From the NCBI GenBank assembly GCA_965221105.1, contig OZ244871.1, positions 744,001-808,000 on the forward strand: a stretch of 64,000 nucleotides of DNA, in the 5' to 3' direction. The position numbers and the translations under genes were made by a program. This document shows, piece after piece, positions 16,681-25,439 of this stretch (within the stretch, counting starts at the first letter, position 1; every line of letters starts with the position of its first letter). This DNA is from GM7GCV1 sp965221105 (GTDB taxonomy: Bacteria > Pseudomonadota > Gammaproteobacteria > Pseudomonadales > GM7GCV1). A model generated the notes under the pieces. It was not told the origin of the DNA and did not search any database. It saw nothing but the letters and a program-made list of their open reading frames with translations.

Positions 16681-16960
16681 TCAACACTCACCAATCATCC
16701 AGCCGCCACCACCTGTACCGGCATAGCGCCAGTCACGGTGCTGCGCAGCCTGCGCGTCGATGGCACGAACCACTGGCTGCACAGCATCGGTGCCGGAGAC
16801 CTGACAGTGAAGTTCGTCCACCGTCAGTTCTTCAACCGAAGTATGCGCGAGCGCTATGCCATTTTTTTGGGCGAGACGAAACATAAGTTCCGGCTCCAGC
16901 GTTCCTTCTATGTGAACGTGCAGTTCGGCTTTTGGAAGTCTGGCAATGAAGCCTCCTGCT
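16681..16960 (-). pseudogene. Adenosine deaminase N-terminal remnant
   Basis: A minus-strand frame reads FIARLPKAELHVHIEGTLEP and then ELMFRLAQKNGIAL and SVEELTVDEL. The HVHIEG metal-binding motif and its surroundings are diagnostic of adenosine deaminases. There is no start codon, and the homology ends after about 65 residues in an unrelated tail. Only a fragment of the roughly 330-residue gene is left. Confidence 0.65.
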
Positions 16961-17232
16961 CCGGTTGTCCTTTCAACTTCTCAATCCCGTCAAGTCGTCT
17001 CCTCAAGTTCCGAAATCATTCGAGGCAATGAAGATCACATGGCGAAGGAAAACCAACCCACAAATTTCCATTGTATCAGGCCAACTTTTAGCGAACCAAA
17101 TCGAATCGACGCTGTGCCATGAGCCTCCAGTCGTGCCGCTTTTTTTCCTTGATTCGCCAACTGCAGCCTGCGCTTTCCAATCATGGTTCGGGCGCAGGCG
17201 TCGGTTTCGGGCAACGGGCTTTGACTTCCACT

Positions 17233-17256
17233 GGGAATTATATACGTGATAGCCAC
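17233..17256 (+). repeat. Terminal inverted repeat of the TnpB element, left
   Basis: GGGAATTATATACGTGATAGCCAC. The reverse complement of 18402-18425 matches it at 23 of 24 positions. It sits 10 bp beyond the end of the tnpB frame, and so marks the right end of the element in tnpB orientation. Confidence 0.8.
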
Positions 17257-17265
17257 GCTACTGTT

Positions 17266-18360
17266 CTATGCGGCACGGCGGGTACTCCCGCCGATCAATT
17301 CACCATCAGGCCGCATACCGGGTACTTTCCCGCCCGACGAGCCAAGCTCCCTGATGTTCCTGGGACTCACCTTCACAACTGACCCACCGGCACTTTCAGC
17401 CGTGTAGGTGAGTTGATAGACGAAAGCGCCCCACTGTTGCTCACGGAGTGATCGGTTCAATCCCTTCTTGTGACTGCCGCCATGGGCAGTCATGTTCTTG
17501 ATCTTCAGGTCTTCAACCGCGAAGTGTCTGTGTCGCCTCACCAGGTCAGTAGTCGTTCTGTGCAGGGCGGTGCGCTGTCTCTCTGCGAACCTGTACGCCT
17601 CTCTGGCCAGAGATTGGCGTTTCTTATATCGGTTGTGACTGCCCCTCTTGGCTTTACTCAGTTTTCGCTGAAGCCGCTTCTGTCGGGTCCTATCAATGAC
17701 CACCTTCGGCACTGACTCACCGGTCGAGAGGGTGGCCTGTGCCTTCACGCCAACATCAATACCGACGACGGGAGACTGATCAGCCACGACCTCCCGCTCC
17801 TGCTCACAGACACACTGAACCATGACGCGGACAGGCGTTGTCACAATCCGAACCAGCGTGATCTCACCCTCCGGCACCGCCTTCACAATGAACCTGCCAA
17901 AGCCCTTGATCTGTACGGCATGCCTCGTGCCAGACGCGAAGAGACGAAAACTGGATGTTTCAAATGACCGGATGCCCCGGTTCCTGCCCTTGAATCTCGG
18001 AAAGCCACCCTGCCTGAAGAATCGCTTGAATGATCTATCCAGTCTGTTCAGGACAGATCGGAATGGCTGTACACCATAGCTGCTCATCTCAGCATCATCT
18101 CTGCGTATCTGAGTGAATGACTTATATTGATCGTACAGGCCGATTGACTCACCAGCCTTCCGATACGCATTGATGCGCTCATCAAGGGCAGCGTTGTACA
18201 GTTGGCGAGAGAGATACAGGAATCTGTTCAGCCGCTGATGTGTTGCGCGAGATAGCTGTGCAGTCTGACTGTGAGTGCGTATCATCCGCATCGGTGCGGT
18301 CGCTCCAACTAGCGTTTGGGGGAGCTGTTTCGAGCAGCTATTCACGCACCTTAATATCAT
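17266..18360 (-). CDS. TnpB-like protein of an IS200/IS605-type element, zinc ribbon missing
   Basis: 364 aa related to TnpB, an RNA-guided RuvC-type nuclease. RuvC-I is GIDVGVKAQATLS (Asp near residue 201) and RuvC-II is FAVEDLKIKNMT (Glu near residue 283). The normal C-terminal CxxC...CxxC zinc ribbon and the third catalytic Asp (RDxNAA) are absent. After VVKVSPRN the sequence runs into a short Gly/Arg-rich tail and stops. The protein is probably not an active nuclease, or else the end has been replaced. No TnpA lies beside it. Inverted repeats flank it. Confidence 0.75.
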   Translation of the reverse strand: MILRCVNSCSKQLPQTLVGATAPMRMIRTHSQTAQLSRATHQRLNRFLYLSRQLYNAALDERINAYRKAGESIGLYDQYKSFTQIRRDDAEMSSYGVQPFRSVLNRLDRSFKRFFRQGGFPRFKGRNRGIRSFETSSFRLFASGTRHAVQIKGFGRFIVKAVPEGEITLVRIVTTPVRVMVQCVCEQEREVVADQSPVVGIDVGVKAQATLSTGESVPKVVIDRTRQKRLQRKLSKAKRGSHNRYKKRQSLAREAYRFAERQRTALHRTTTDLVRRHRHFAVEDLKIKNMTAHGGSHKKGLNRSLREQQWGAFVYQLTYTAESAGGSVVKVSPRNIRELGSSGGKVPGMRPDGELIGGSTRRAA

Positions 18361-18388
18361 CTGGGCACTGGTGCAACAGGTATAGAAT

Positions 18389-18425
18389 GGGAATTATAGC
18401 TGTGGCTGTCACGTATATAATTCCC
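18389..18425 (+). repeat. Terminal hairpin/inverted repeat of the TnpB element, right
   Basis: A perfect 10-bp stem, GGGAATTATA (18389-18398) and TATAATTCCC (18416-18425), with a 17-nt loop. The 18402-18425 part is also the inverted partner of 17233-17256. Palindromes of this kind sit at IS200/IS605 ends. Confidence 0.75.
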
Positions 18426-18489
18426 CTTCCACTCATACGCTGTCCTGATCCTGCCGATAATGAACTGATGCACATTGGATACCACGCAT

Positions 18490-18522
18490 TGGCCAATTGT
18501 TAACTCTATTGACAATTAGCCA
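18490..18522. promoter_or_regulatory. Inverted repeat upstream of ATPase 1 (operator candidate)
   Basis: TGGCCAATTGT and ACAATTAGCCA are inverted copies with one mismatch and an 11-nt spacer, 48 bp before the GTG start of the first AAA/DUF4143 gene. No T-run follows, so an operator is more likely than a terminator. Confidence 0.4.
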
Positions 18523-18569
18523 GCACGCCTCACAATGCAGGCAGGTAAAAGCAAACAGAAACTAATTTA

Positions 18570-19745
18570 GTGGCCTACATCCCCCGGAACGCAGAATCTC
18601 GGCTTCAACACTTCGCCAGCGGCTATCCGGTGGTTGTGGTTACCGGACCTCGTCAGTCCGGCAAATCCACTCTGGTGAGGCATGCTTTTCCTGACCACCG
18701 GTATGTATCGCTTGAAGATCTCGATCAAAGGGAGTTTGCTGAAGCGGATCCGCGCGGCTTTTTGAATCAGTTCCGTGGGGGCAGTATCCTGGACGAGGCG
18801 CAACGCTGCCCGGCCCTATTCTCTTATCTCCAGACAGCCGTGGATGAACGGCAACAACCCGGAGAATACATCCTGACCGGATCCCAGCAATTTGGCCTCT
18901 TATCAGGCATCACGCAGAGTCTGGCGGGCAGAGCCGCATTGGTGACGCTGTTGCCTATGGGCTACGACGAGTTACAGCACTCAGGTCACGTTGGCAAGAA
19001 TCTCAACAAAATACTTTTTGATGGTGCCTTTCCCCCCATCTTTGATCGCGGACTCGACCCACATCCCTGGTATGGAAACTATGTACGCACTTATCTGGAA
19101 CGAGATGTCCGACAAGTGATCAATGTGCAGGATATGGGTACATTTCAGCGCTTCCTAAGATTGTGCGCGGGCCGCACCGGCCAACTCCTCAATCTTTCCT
19201 CCCTAGCCAATGACCTGGGTGTTACGCATAACACGGTCAAAGCCTGGATATCCGTGCTGGAGGCGAGTTACGTCGTACACCTGTTGCCACCGCATCACCG
19301 GAATTTCAACAAGCGCCTGGTCAAAACACCCAAACTCTATTTTCTGGATACCGGTCTCGCCACCTGGCTGCTCGGCATCCGGAACAGCGAGCAATTGACT
19401 ACCCACATTCAAAGGGGCGCCTTATTCGAAACCTGGGTCATCAGTGAATTGCTCAAGGTCCGTTATAACGCAGGTGAAGCCTCGAACCTATACTTCTGGC
19501 GTGATCGCTCGGGACACGAGGTGGACCTGCTGGTTGATCACGGCGCACATCTGTCACCACTGGAAATCAAATCTGGGCAAACCATCGCCAGGGATTACTT
19601 CAAGGGCCTGGCGTTCTGGCAGCGTCTGGCGGGCACAACCGCCGGGAAAGCATGGCTGGTTTATGGCGGTGACATGCCACAGATAGGCTCTGCTGTCAGT
19701 GTTCTGCCGTGGCATGAACTCCACTCGGAGCAGATTGTGAAATAG
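18570..19745 (+). CDS. AAA ATPase with DUF4143 domain, copy 1
   Basis: 391 aa from GTG 18570. N-terminal AAA_14 ATPase: Walker A GPRQSGKST near residue 27, Walker B-like GGSILDEAQR near residue 72, sensor TGSQQF near residue 102. The C-terminal DUF4143 part carries GHEVDLLVDHGAHLSPLEIK near residue 325, an E-VD...E-x-K arrangement like PD-(D/E)xK nucleases. Members are widespread single-gene accessory ATPases of unknown biochemical role. It is one of three diverged copies in 8 kb. Not an operon with its neighbours: about 150 bp separate it from the TnpB hairpin, and 865 bp follow it. Confidence 0.8.
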   Translation: MAYIPRNAESRLQHFASGYPVVVVTGPRQSGKSTLVRHAFPDHRYVSLEDLDQREFAEADPRGFLNQFRGGSILDEAQRCPALFSYLQTAVDERQQPGEYILTGSQQFGLLSGITQSLAGRAALVTLLPMGYDELQHSGHVGKNLNKILFDGAFPPIFDRGLDPHPWYGNYVRTYLERDVRQVINVQDMGTFQRFLRLCAGRTGQLLNLSSLANDLGVTHNTVKAWISVLEASYVVHLLPPHHRNFNKRLVKTPKLYFLDTGLATWLLGIRNSEQLTTHIQRGALFETWVISELLKVRYNAGEASNLYFWRDRSGHEVDLLVDHGAHLSPLEIKSGQTIARDYFKGLAFWQRLAGTTAGKAWLVYGGDMPQIGSAVSVLPWHELHSEQIVK

Positions 19746-20564
19746 ATACCCCGGCTCAAGCCGAGGTTGCTGCGCTTGGGCGGTAGCAGACAATGAATGT
19801 GCTGCACAACCCCACATTAATTCCCCCGTGCCAGTCTGAGTGCACCACGATGTATGTACTGTCGCCGAGAGGAATCGACTGTTTCAAAACGAACTTTTCA
19901 TAGAGGTTCTTGAATCGATAGCCGGACCAGTTAACTCCTTGCTTGCTCTAGATCGTTACGCAATGAGAATCGCTCGTTTGCTGAACTCTTTCAAGTTCAT
20001 CCAATCCATCAGGCGCCAGAGTTATTTCATGGGTGACTTTACCGATGACCCGGATACTTAGCCCGCAGAAAGGAGGTGCGTTCTTCGAGCATATTTGAGT
20101 CAACCCAAATCTTGAAAATTTCCCTGTCTCCTGTTGACCGAGTGGGAGCCCCTCGTTGTCTAACCTGCTGCGCATGGAATATGTCTCGCTCCTTTTATCG
20201 AGCTGGCATTGCGGCAAGCACATTGTTTACAGCGCCAATACAGTAGATGCTGAAAGATTTGAAATACTCTCGCCGGTGTGTGCCCGTTTTCAGGCTTCAC
20301 GGGGTTGTATTTGGGGTGTCTGCACGGTGAGCACCCTGACATAGTTTTTCAGATTATATGAGCACCTCAAGAGCGCGCTGTGTACTTCCAAAAAACCGGA
20401 AAAATATATATTTTTCAGGCGTATATCCGATTGTATGCTTCTCACATAAGCGACTGAGGTCCGGATGTCTAAAATTATCGGTTCAGTTCGGTATTACACG
20501 ATATGCCCTCTCTTGAAGGCCACGTACATATTCAATAGATTCCTAATTTACCTGGATAATATTC
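19746..20564. other. Long gene-poor spacer
   Basis: About 820 bp of lower GC with only short overlapping frames (none above about 90 codons) and no recognisable domain on either strand. It could hold decayed mobile DNA. A regulatory stretch starts at 20565. Confidence 0.4.
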
Positions 20565-20597
20565 CGTAATTTACGTTGATTCTGTCCGTTATTTACG
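20565..20597 (+). promoter_or_regulatory. Paired 11-bp motif upstream of ATPase 2 (operator candidate)
   Basis: CGTAATTTACG (20565-20575) and CGTTATTTACG (20587-20597) are near-identical, each almost palindromic, and spaced 22 bp start to start (two helical turns). The second ends 13 bp before ATG 20611. TTGATT followed by GATACT gives a possible promoter across them. A dimeric repressor site is suggested. Confidence 0.45.
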
Positions 20598-20610
20598 ATA
20601 CTTTATCCGC

Positions 20611-21849
20611 ATGAAATCGCCCTCCCTGTATCCCCGCTGGATTGAACCACGAATTGATGAGGCTTTACTGGATACACCCGTGGTTTTTCTTGCCGGACCA
20701 CGCCAGGCTGGCAAGACAACCCTGGTGCGCCAGTTCGTCAAACGGGGTCTGCACTACCTGACCTTGGATGATGAGTTGACATTGTTGTCCGCACGTGAAG
20801 ACCCGGTCGGTGTGATTCGGAATCTGGACCGCGCCATCATCGATGAAGTCCAGCGAGTGCCTGAATTGATTTTGGCAATCAAGAAAAGCGTCGATGAGGA
20901 TCGCCGCCCCGGGCGCTTTCTGCTGACTGGTTCAGCCAATCTGATGACGCTACCCAGAGTCGCAGATTCGCTGGCCGGGCGTATGGAAATCCTCAAACTG
21001 CTACCTCTGTCACAGAGCGAAATCGAGAACAAGCCGGCCAACTGGATCGATAATCTTTTTGCGGGAAAAATTCTGACAGCGAACCCTCCTGTTTTTGGCG
21101 CTGAACTGGTCGAACGTGTTTTACGTGGCGGCTACCCGGAAGCGGTTGCCAGAACAACGGAAAAAAGACGCACCGCCTGGGCTCGGCAGTACGCAGATGC
21201 GCTTATTCAACACGATGTCCGCGATGTGGCGGAAATCGATAAACTGGATCAGTTGCCACGTTTTCTGCGTGCGCTGGCGCAGACAGCTGGCCAGATGTGC
21301 AACTATTCCAAGATAGGTGGTCAAGTCGGTCTTGATGGCAAGACAGTGTCTCGCTACATCAGTGTTTTTGAACACATGTACCTTCTCAGGCGCATTGATG
21401 TATGGGCACGCAATCGCTTGAACCGCGTAGTTAAAACCCCCAAGCTTCAGTTCATCGATTCCGGTTTGCTGGGCATGCTCTCCGGCATTCGCTACACGGA
21501 TGTTCAGGTGGACAAAACAGGCTACGGCCACATTCTGGAGAGCTTTGTGTTCGGTGAACTGCTCAAACACACGGCCGCCTCGGATGACGACTATCGGCTT
21601 CTGTACTACAGGGATGCGGACAGATACGAGGTTGATGTGGTGGTTGAAAACAGCGCGGGGCACCTGGCAGGCATCGAAGTAAAAGCCTCCGCCACGGTTA
21701 AAGAGCGAGATCTACGTGGATTGAAAAAACTCGCCAGTCTGGCTGGCGATCAGTTCACAACAGGTGTGCTGCTGTACGATGGTGATGAAACATTGCCTTT
21801 GGGCACAGACCTATGGGCTGCCCCCTTGTCCACACTCTGGGGCTCGTAA
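20611..21849 (+). CDS. AAA ATPase with DUF4143 domain, copy 2
   Basis: 412 aa. Walker A GPRQAGKTT is near residue 30, IIDEVQRVPEL near residue 77, TGSANLMTL near residue 109, followed by LAGRMEILKLLPLSQSEIE as usual in this family. The C-terminal DUF4143 segment has RYEVDVVVENSAGHLAGIEVK near residue 335, again an E-VD...E-x-K nuclease-like pattern. It differs strongly from copies 1 and 3, so these are separate acquisitions rather than a recent duplication. Preceded by the paired motif at 20565. Function unknown. Confidence 0.8.
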   Translation: MKSPSLYPRWIEPRIDEALLDTPVVFLAGPRQAGKTTLVRQFVKRGLHYLTLDDELTLLSAREDPVGVIRNLDRAIIDEVQRVPELILAIKKSVDEDRRPGRFLLTGSANLMTLPRVADSLAGRMEILKLLPLSQSEIENKPANWIDNLFAGKILTANPPVFGAELVERVLRGGYPEAVARTTEKRRTAWARQYADALIQHDVRDVAEIDKLDQLPRFLRALAQTAGQMCNYSKIGGQVGLDGKTVSRYISVFEHMYLLRRIDVWARNRLNRVVKTPKLQFIDSGLLGMLSGIRYTDVQVDKTGYGHILESFVFGELLKHTAASDDDYRLLYYRDADRYEVDVVVENSAGHLAGIEVKASATVKERDLRGLKKLASLAGDQFTTGVLLYDGDETLPLGTDLWAAPLSTLWGS

Positions 21850-22074
21850 ACGAACATTCACTGTGCCTGTCCGGTCGAGCCCCATAAATACCATGCAGGT
21901 ACCATGCGAGCAACGATTGAACATTCATGGCACACTGCTCATTACTTTACAGAGCGCAATTTCCTGGATTCCTTGATACATCCATTGAGATTTGTTTTCA
22001 TTGACGCGACCCTGCGGAACAAGCTGTAGTTCCGATCTACCCCATTGATATGCCTGGTGCCTCGGCATACTGCG

Positions 22075-22235
22075 GATCCAGGCCTGTACGTGCCAACAGA
22101 CGTTTCAAGGACGGCAAGGCGCACCGCTACTATGGAGTGTGGTGGAGAACATTCGCAAGCGCTGCGAAACGTCCGGGCGGTGCAGCGTCAGGTACTGCAT
22201 CCGGGCGAGATCAACAGCGGGCGGCACCCGTTAAC
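22075..22235 (+). pseudogene. IS1634/IS4-type transposase N-terminal remnant
   Basis: Pieces in two frames read VRANRRFKDGKAHRYYGV and then VQRQVLHPGEINSG. This resembles the start of a transposase family whose usual form is a KDGKEHRYWS...VVQRQVLYLGEIN sequence. A frameshift separates the parts and nothing further follows. The rest of 21850-22524 holds no recognisable gene. Confidence 0.45.
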
Positions 22236-22524
22236 GTCCCGATACACGCAGCTGCACCCCAATCACCAACTGGTGTCGGGCCAAATCCAACTGCGGTTAC
22301 AGGAGCACCCGATGCCCAGACTCCTCACCTGAATCGACCGGATGGTCACCTGTCAGTCGATGTCTTCCAGTGCCGACCTGGAACTCATGACAACCTACAT
22401 CAATACCTTACGCGCGTTATGGCACCGAGTTGCAAAAGTCGGGATAGCGTCGCTGGAGACCGCACACTTTGCCTGTATAATCCGTGGCTTCCCGAACCCG
22501 CCAAACAGAAAATATTCACATAGA

Positions 22525-25257
22525 ATGCCACAGAAATCGTCCCGCAAAATACCAGTTGGATGGAACTCATCTGACCAAGAGGAAATCGAACGGCGGATAG
22601 CCAGAGCGGAGCAGGAAAGCTTCGATATCCGCAGTGGATCTGCCAAGGGAGAGGTGTTCAGCGACTGGCTGGTAAGCCGGGAAGATGGTGGCGCATACCG
22701 GATCGAAGTGCGCTCGCTGGAAGCAGCGACAAACAGCTGTGACTGCAAGGATTTTCAGGTCAATGGCCTGGGTACCTGCAAGCATATCGAAGCGGTGCTG
22801 CTCAAACTGAATGATCGCATATACGGTGAGGAGAAACCGGTAAATTCAATGGTAGACATCTACCGGAATGGACGCGACGGCAAGGTTAAGGTCCGATTCC
22901 CCGGGACCATGAGCACAAGTAGGCGAGTCAGACAACTGGTGTCCCCTTACTTCGACGACACTGGCAGCCTGCGCGGCGACCCCCTGCAGTCCATGGCCGC
23001 ACTGAATAACAGACTAACCAATGAAACACGGCGTGTGCGGCAGCAATTGCGCATTTCACATCATTTACAGGAATGGCTACAGCAGCTGCAACGAGCCGCA
23101 GAACAACGCCAAACACACCGCCGCTTTAAACAGGACCTCCAACAGGGTCGGGTCAGCCTGGATGTCGTCAAACTGCCACTCTATCCCTACCAGCAAGAAG
23201 GCATGATGCACTTGGCTTTTACCGGTCGGGCGCTGCTGGCAGACGAAATGGGCCTGGGTAAAACTGTGCAAGCCATTGCCGGTGCGGAATTATTAAACCG
23301 ACTGGACCCATTGCACAAGGTACTGGTGATTTCACCTGCTTCGCTTAAAAGAGAGTGGCTGGAGCAAATTGCTAAATTTTCGGATCGGAGCGCGCAGATT
23401 ATTCAGGGGTCGCGAAACAACCGTCACAAACTCTATCGCCAGCCCGTCTTTTTCCATCTGGCCAATTACGAGCAATTTCTCTACGACAAAGACTTCATTA
23501 ACGACAGTTTCAAGCCAGATTTGATTATTCTGGATGAAGCACAGCGGATTAAAAACTGGCAGACAAAGACCGCCGCCGCTATCAAGGCACTGCGCAGCCC
23601 CTATGCCTTCGTTCTGACTGGGACACCACTGGAAAACCGTATCGACGAGATATATTCCATTGCCCAGTTTCTCGATCCAGGACTGTTCGGCCCTTTATTC
23701 CGCTTCAATAGGGATTTCCACCAGTTGGATGAAAAAGGCCAGGCCATCGGCTACAAAAATCTGGATCAGATGCATGAGCGCTTGCGGCCCATTATGCTGC
23801 GACGGCGTAAAGAGGAAGTCGAGGGAGAATTACCACCGCGCAGCGATCATCACTACTATGTTTCGATGTGTCGTGAGCAGGAAGGGCTCTACGACGATCA
23901 CTACAGAACAGTGGCACAACTGAGCAGCATTTCCAAAAGACGCCCCCTAACGAAAAAGGAACGCGACCTGCTGATGCTGTCGCTGAGCTGTATGCGCATG
24001 ACCTGCGACAGCGCCTATATCCTGGATCAGGAGCACCAGGCTTCACCCAAGCTTGATGAGCTGGAGCGTGTGCTGGCAGAACTGCCAGACGCTTCCAAAA
24101 GCAAGGTTATCGTATTCTCAGAGTGGGAACGTATGCTGCGCCTGCTGGCAGATCGCTTGACCCGGGCAGGTATTGATTACGCCTGGCATACTGGCAGTCT
24201 TACTCAGAAAAAACGCCGCGAAGAGCTCAATCGCTTCAAGAATGATCAGGAATGCCGCCTGTTTCTGGCCACCGACTCCGCAGCAACCGGGCTCAACCTG
24301 CAAATCGCACGCGTGGTCGTCAACCTCGATTTGCCCTGGAATCCCGCCAAACTGGAACAGCGAATCGCCCGGGCATGGCGCAAGCATCAGAAACATCCGG
24401 TCTCGGTGATCAATATGGTTTCAGAGAACACCATCGAACACCGCATGCTTGATGTACTGCGGCACAAGACTGAACTCGCAGATGCAGTTGTCGACGGTGT
24501 CGGCGACATGCACGAGATGAAAATATCCGCTGGCCGTGGTGCGTTTATGGAGCGTCTCGACGGACTCCTGTCCACCCCTGCACCGCCGCGTTCGGCGTTC
24601 CAGCAGATCACTGACAGTATCCTTTCCGACCATGGCGACAGGATCGAGCACCTTGAACAGCGCGGCAACACGATACTCGCGGTGGCAGAAGACACAGAAC
24701 CAACCCTCGCCAGTCAACTTCAGCAGCATGTCGACGAACACTCCCAGGATTCACCTCTGCAGTTGGAAATGCTCGACCGAGCAACATATGAAACCATGCA
24801 ACGCCTTGCTGAAGCCGGGATCATAGAGTTTAAACAAGCTGCCACAGGTGATGTATATACTGCAAACAGCGATCACCAAAAGGAATTGCGAGAACAAAAA
24901 CATCGTGAAAATCTGATTCGGAAACACCTTGAAGAAGCACGAGAGAAAGATCGCATGGCCCGGCTACTGGCGAATGGCGGGTTTGTCCGCGAAGCGCTCG
25001 CGCCCCTAAACGAGGGCCTCGACAGCGCGCTCATGGCAGCGTCTGTGAAAGCTGGTGAACAGACTACCGCCCCCATCAGCATTGGCCAGGTCAGCCAACT
25101 TCAGACCACCTACCAATTGCCAGACCAGACATCGTCACTCATTGCCACTTTGCGATATGAGCAAGACAGTCTCAGCGAAACTGCAACAATGGGAATCTTG
25201 GCATCAGCGAGCACAGTGTTGGATACTCTCCAAACAGCCTTGCTGTGCTCCGATTAG
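22525..25257 (+). CDS. SWIM-domain SNF2-type helicase
   Basis: 910 aa from ATG 22525; the frame is open further upstream but has no matching sequence. An N-terminal SWIM zinc finger, CDCKDFQVNGLGTCKHIEAV, is near residue 73. Then follow the SNF2 ATPase motifs: ADEMGLGKTVQAIAG (motif I, near residue 240), IILDEAQRIKNW (motif II, near 335), VLTGTPLENR, and in the C-terminal lobe FLATDSAATGLNLQIA with LEQRIARAWRKHQ (motifs V and VI, near 580-620). A coiled, charged C-terminal part of about 250 residues follows. It should translocate on double-stranded DNA or remodel protein-DNA complexes. No methylase or nuclease gene adjoins it. It sits among DUF4143 ATPases; any joint role is a guess. Confidence 0.82.
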   Translation: MPQKSSRKIPVGWNSSDQEEIERRIARAEQESFDIRSGSAKGEVFSDWLVSREDGGAYRIEVRSLEAATNSCDCKDFQVNGLGTCKHIEAVLLKLNDRIYGEEKPVNSMVDIYRNGRDGKVKVRFPGTMSTSRRVRQLVSPYFDDTGSLRGDPLQSMAALNNRLTNETRRVRQQLRISHHLQEWLQQLQRAAEQRQTHRRFKQDLQQGRVSLDVVKLPLYPYQQEGMMHLAFTGRALLADEMGLGKTVQAIAGAELLNRLDPLHKVLVISPASLKREWLEQIAKFSDRSAQIIQGSRNNRHKLYRQPVFFHLANYEQFLYDKDFINDSFKPDLIILDEAQRIKNWQTKTAAAIKALRSPYAFVLTGTPLENRIDEIYSIAQFLDPGLFGPLFRFNRDFHQLDEKGQAIGYKNLDQMHERLRPIMLRRRKEEVEGELPPRSDHHYYVSMCREQEGLYDDHYRTVAQLSSISKRRPLTKKERDLLMLSLSCMRMTCDSAYILDQEHQASPKLDELERVLAELPDASKSKVIVFSEWERMLRLLADRLTRAGIDYAWHTGSLTQKKRREELNRFKNDQECRLFLATDSAATGLNLQIARVVVNLDLPWNPAKLEQRIARAWRKHQKHPVSVINMVSENTIEHRMLDVLRHKTELADAVVDGVGDMHEMKISAGRGAFMERLDGLLSTPAPPRSAFQQITDSILSDHGDRIEHLEQRGNTILAVAEDTEPTLASQLQQHVDEHSQDSPLQLEMLDRATYETMQRLAEAGIIEFKQAATGDVYTANSDHQKELREQKHRENLIRKHLEEAREKDRMARLLANGGFVREALAPLNEGLDSALMAASVKAGEQTTAPISIGQVSQLQTTYQLPDQTSSLIATLRYEQDSLSETATMGILASASTVLDTLQTALLCSD

Positions 25258-25439
25258 TTCATGGATTTGCCCTTGAAACCACAGTGGCAGATACATACCT
25301 GGCGTTGGCAACGGATGACTCTGGTGGATAAGATCTGACCACCCTCACTCTTCTACCCGCACGTCGTCATGCACCTAGGTGCCAACCCCTGGTTTGCAAC
25401 ACAAGGCATAGCGACTGAATGATGCCGGAGTATTGATGT

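Noticed and set aside
22050..22523. 157-codon frame before the SWIM-SNF2 gene
   Set aside because: Only a short stretch resembles a transposase start and the rest is Pro/Ala-rich noise across a frameshift; treated as a remnant.
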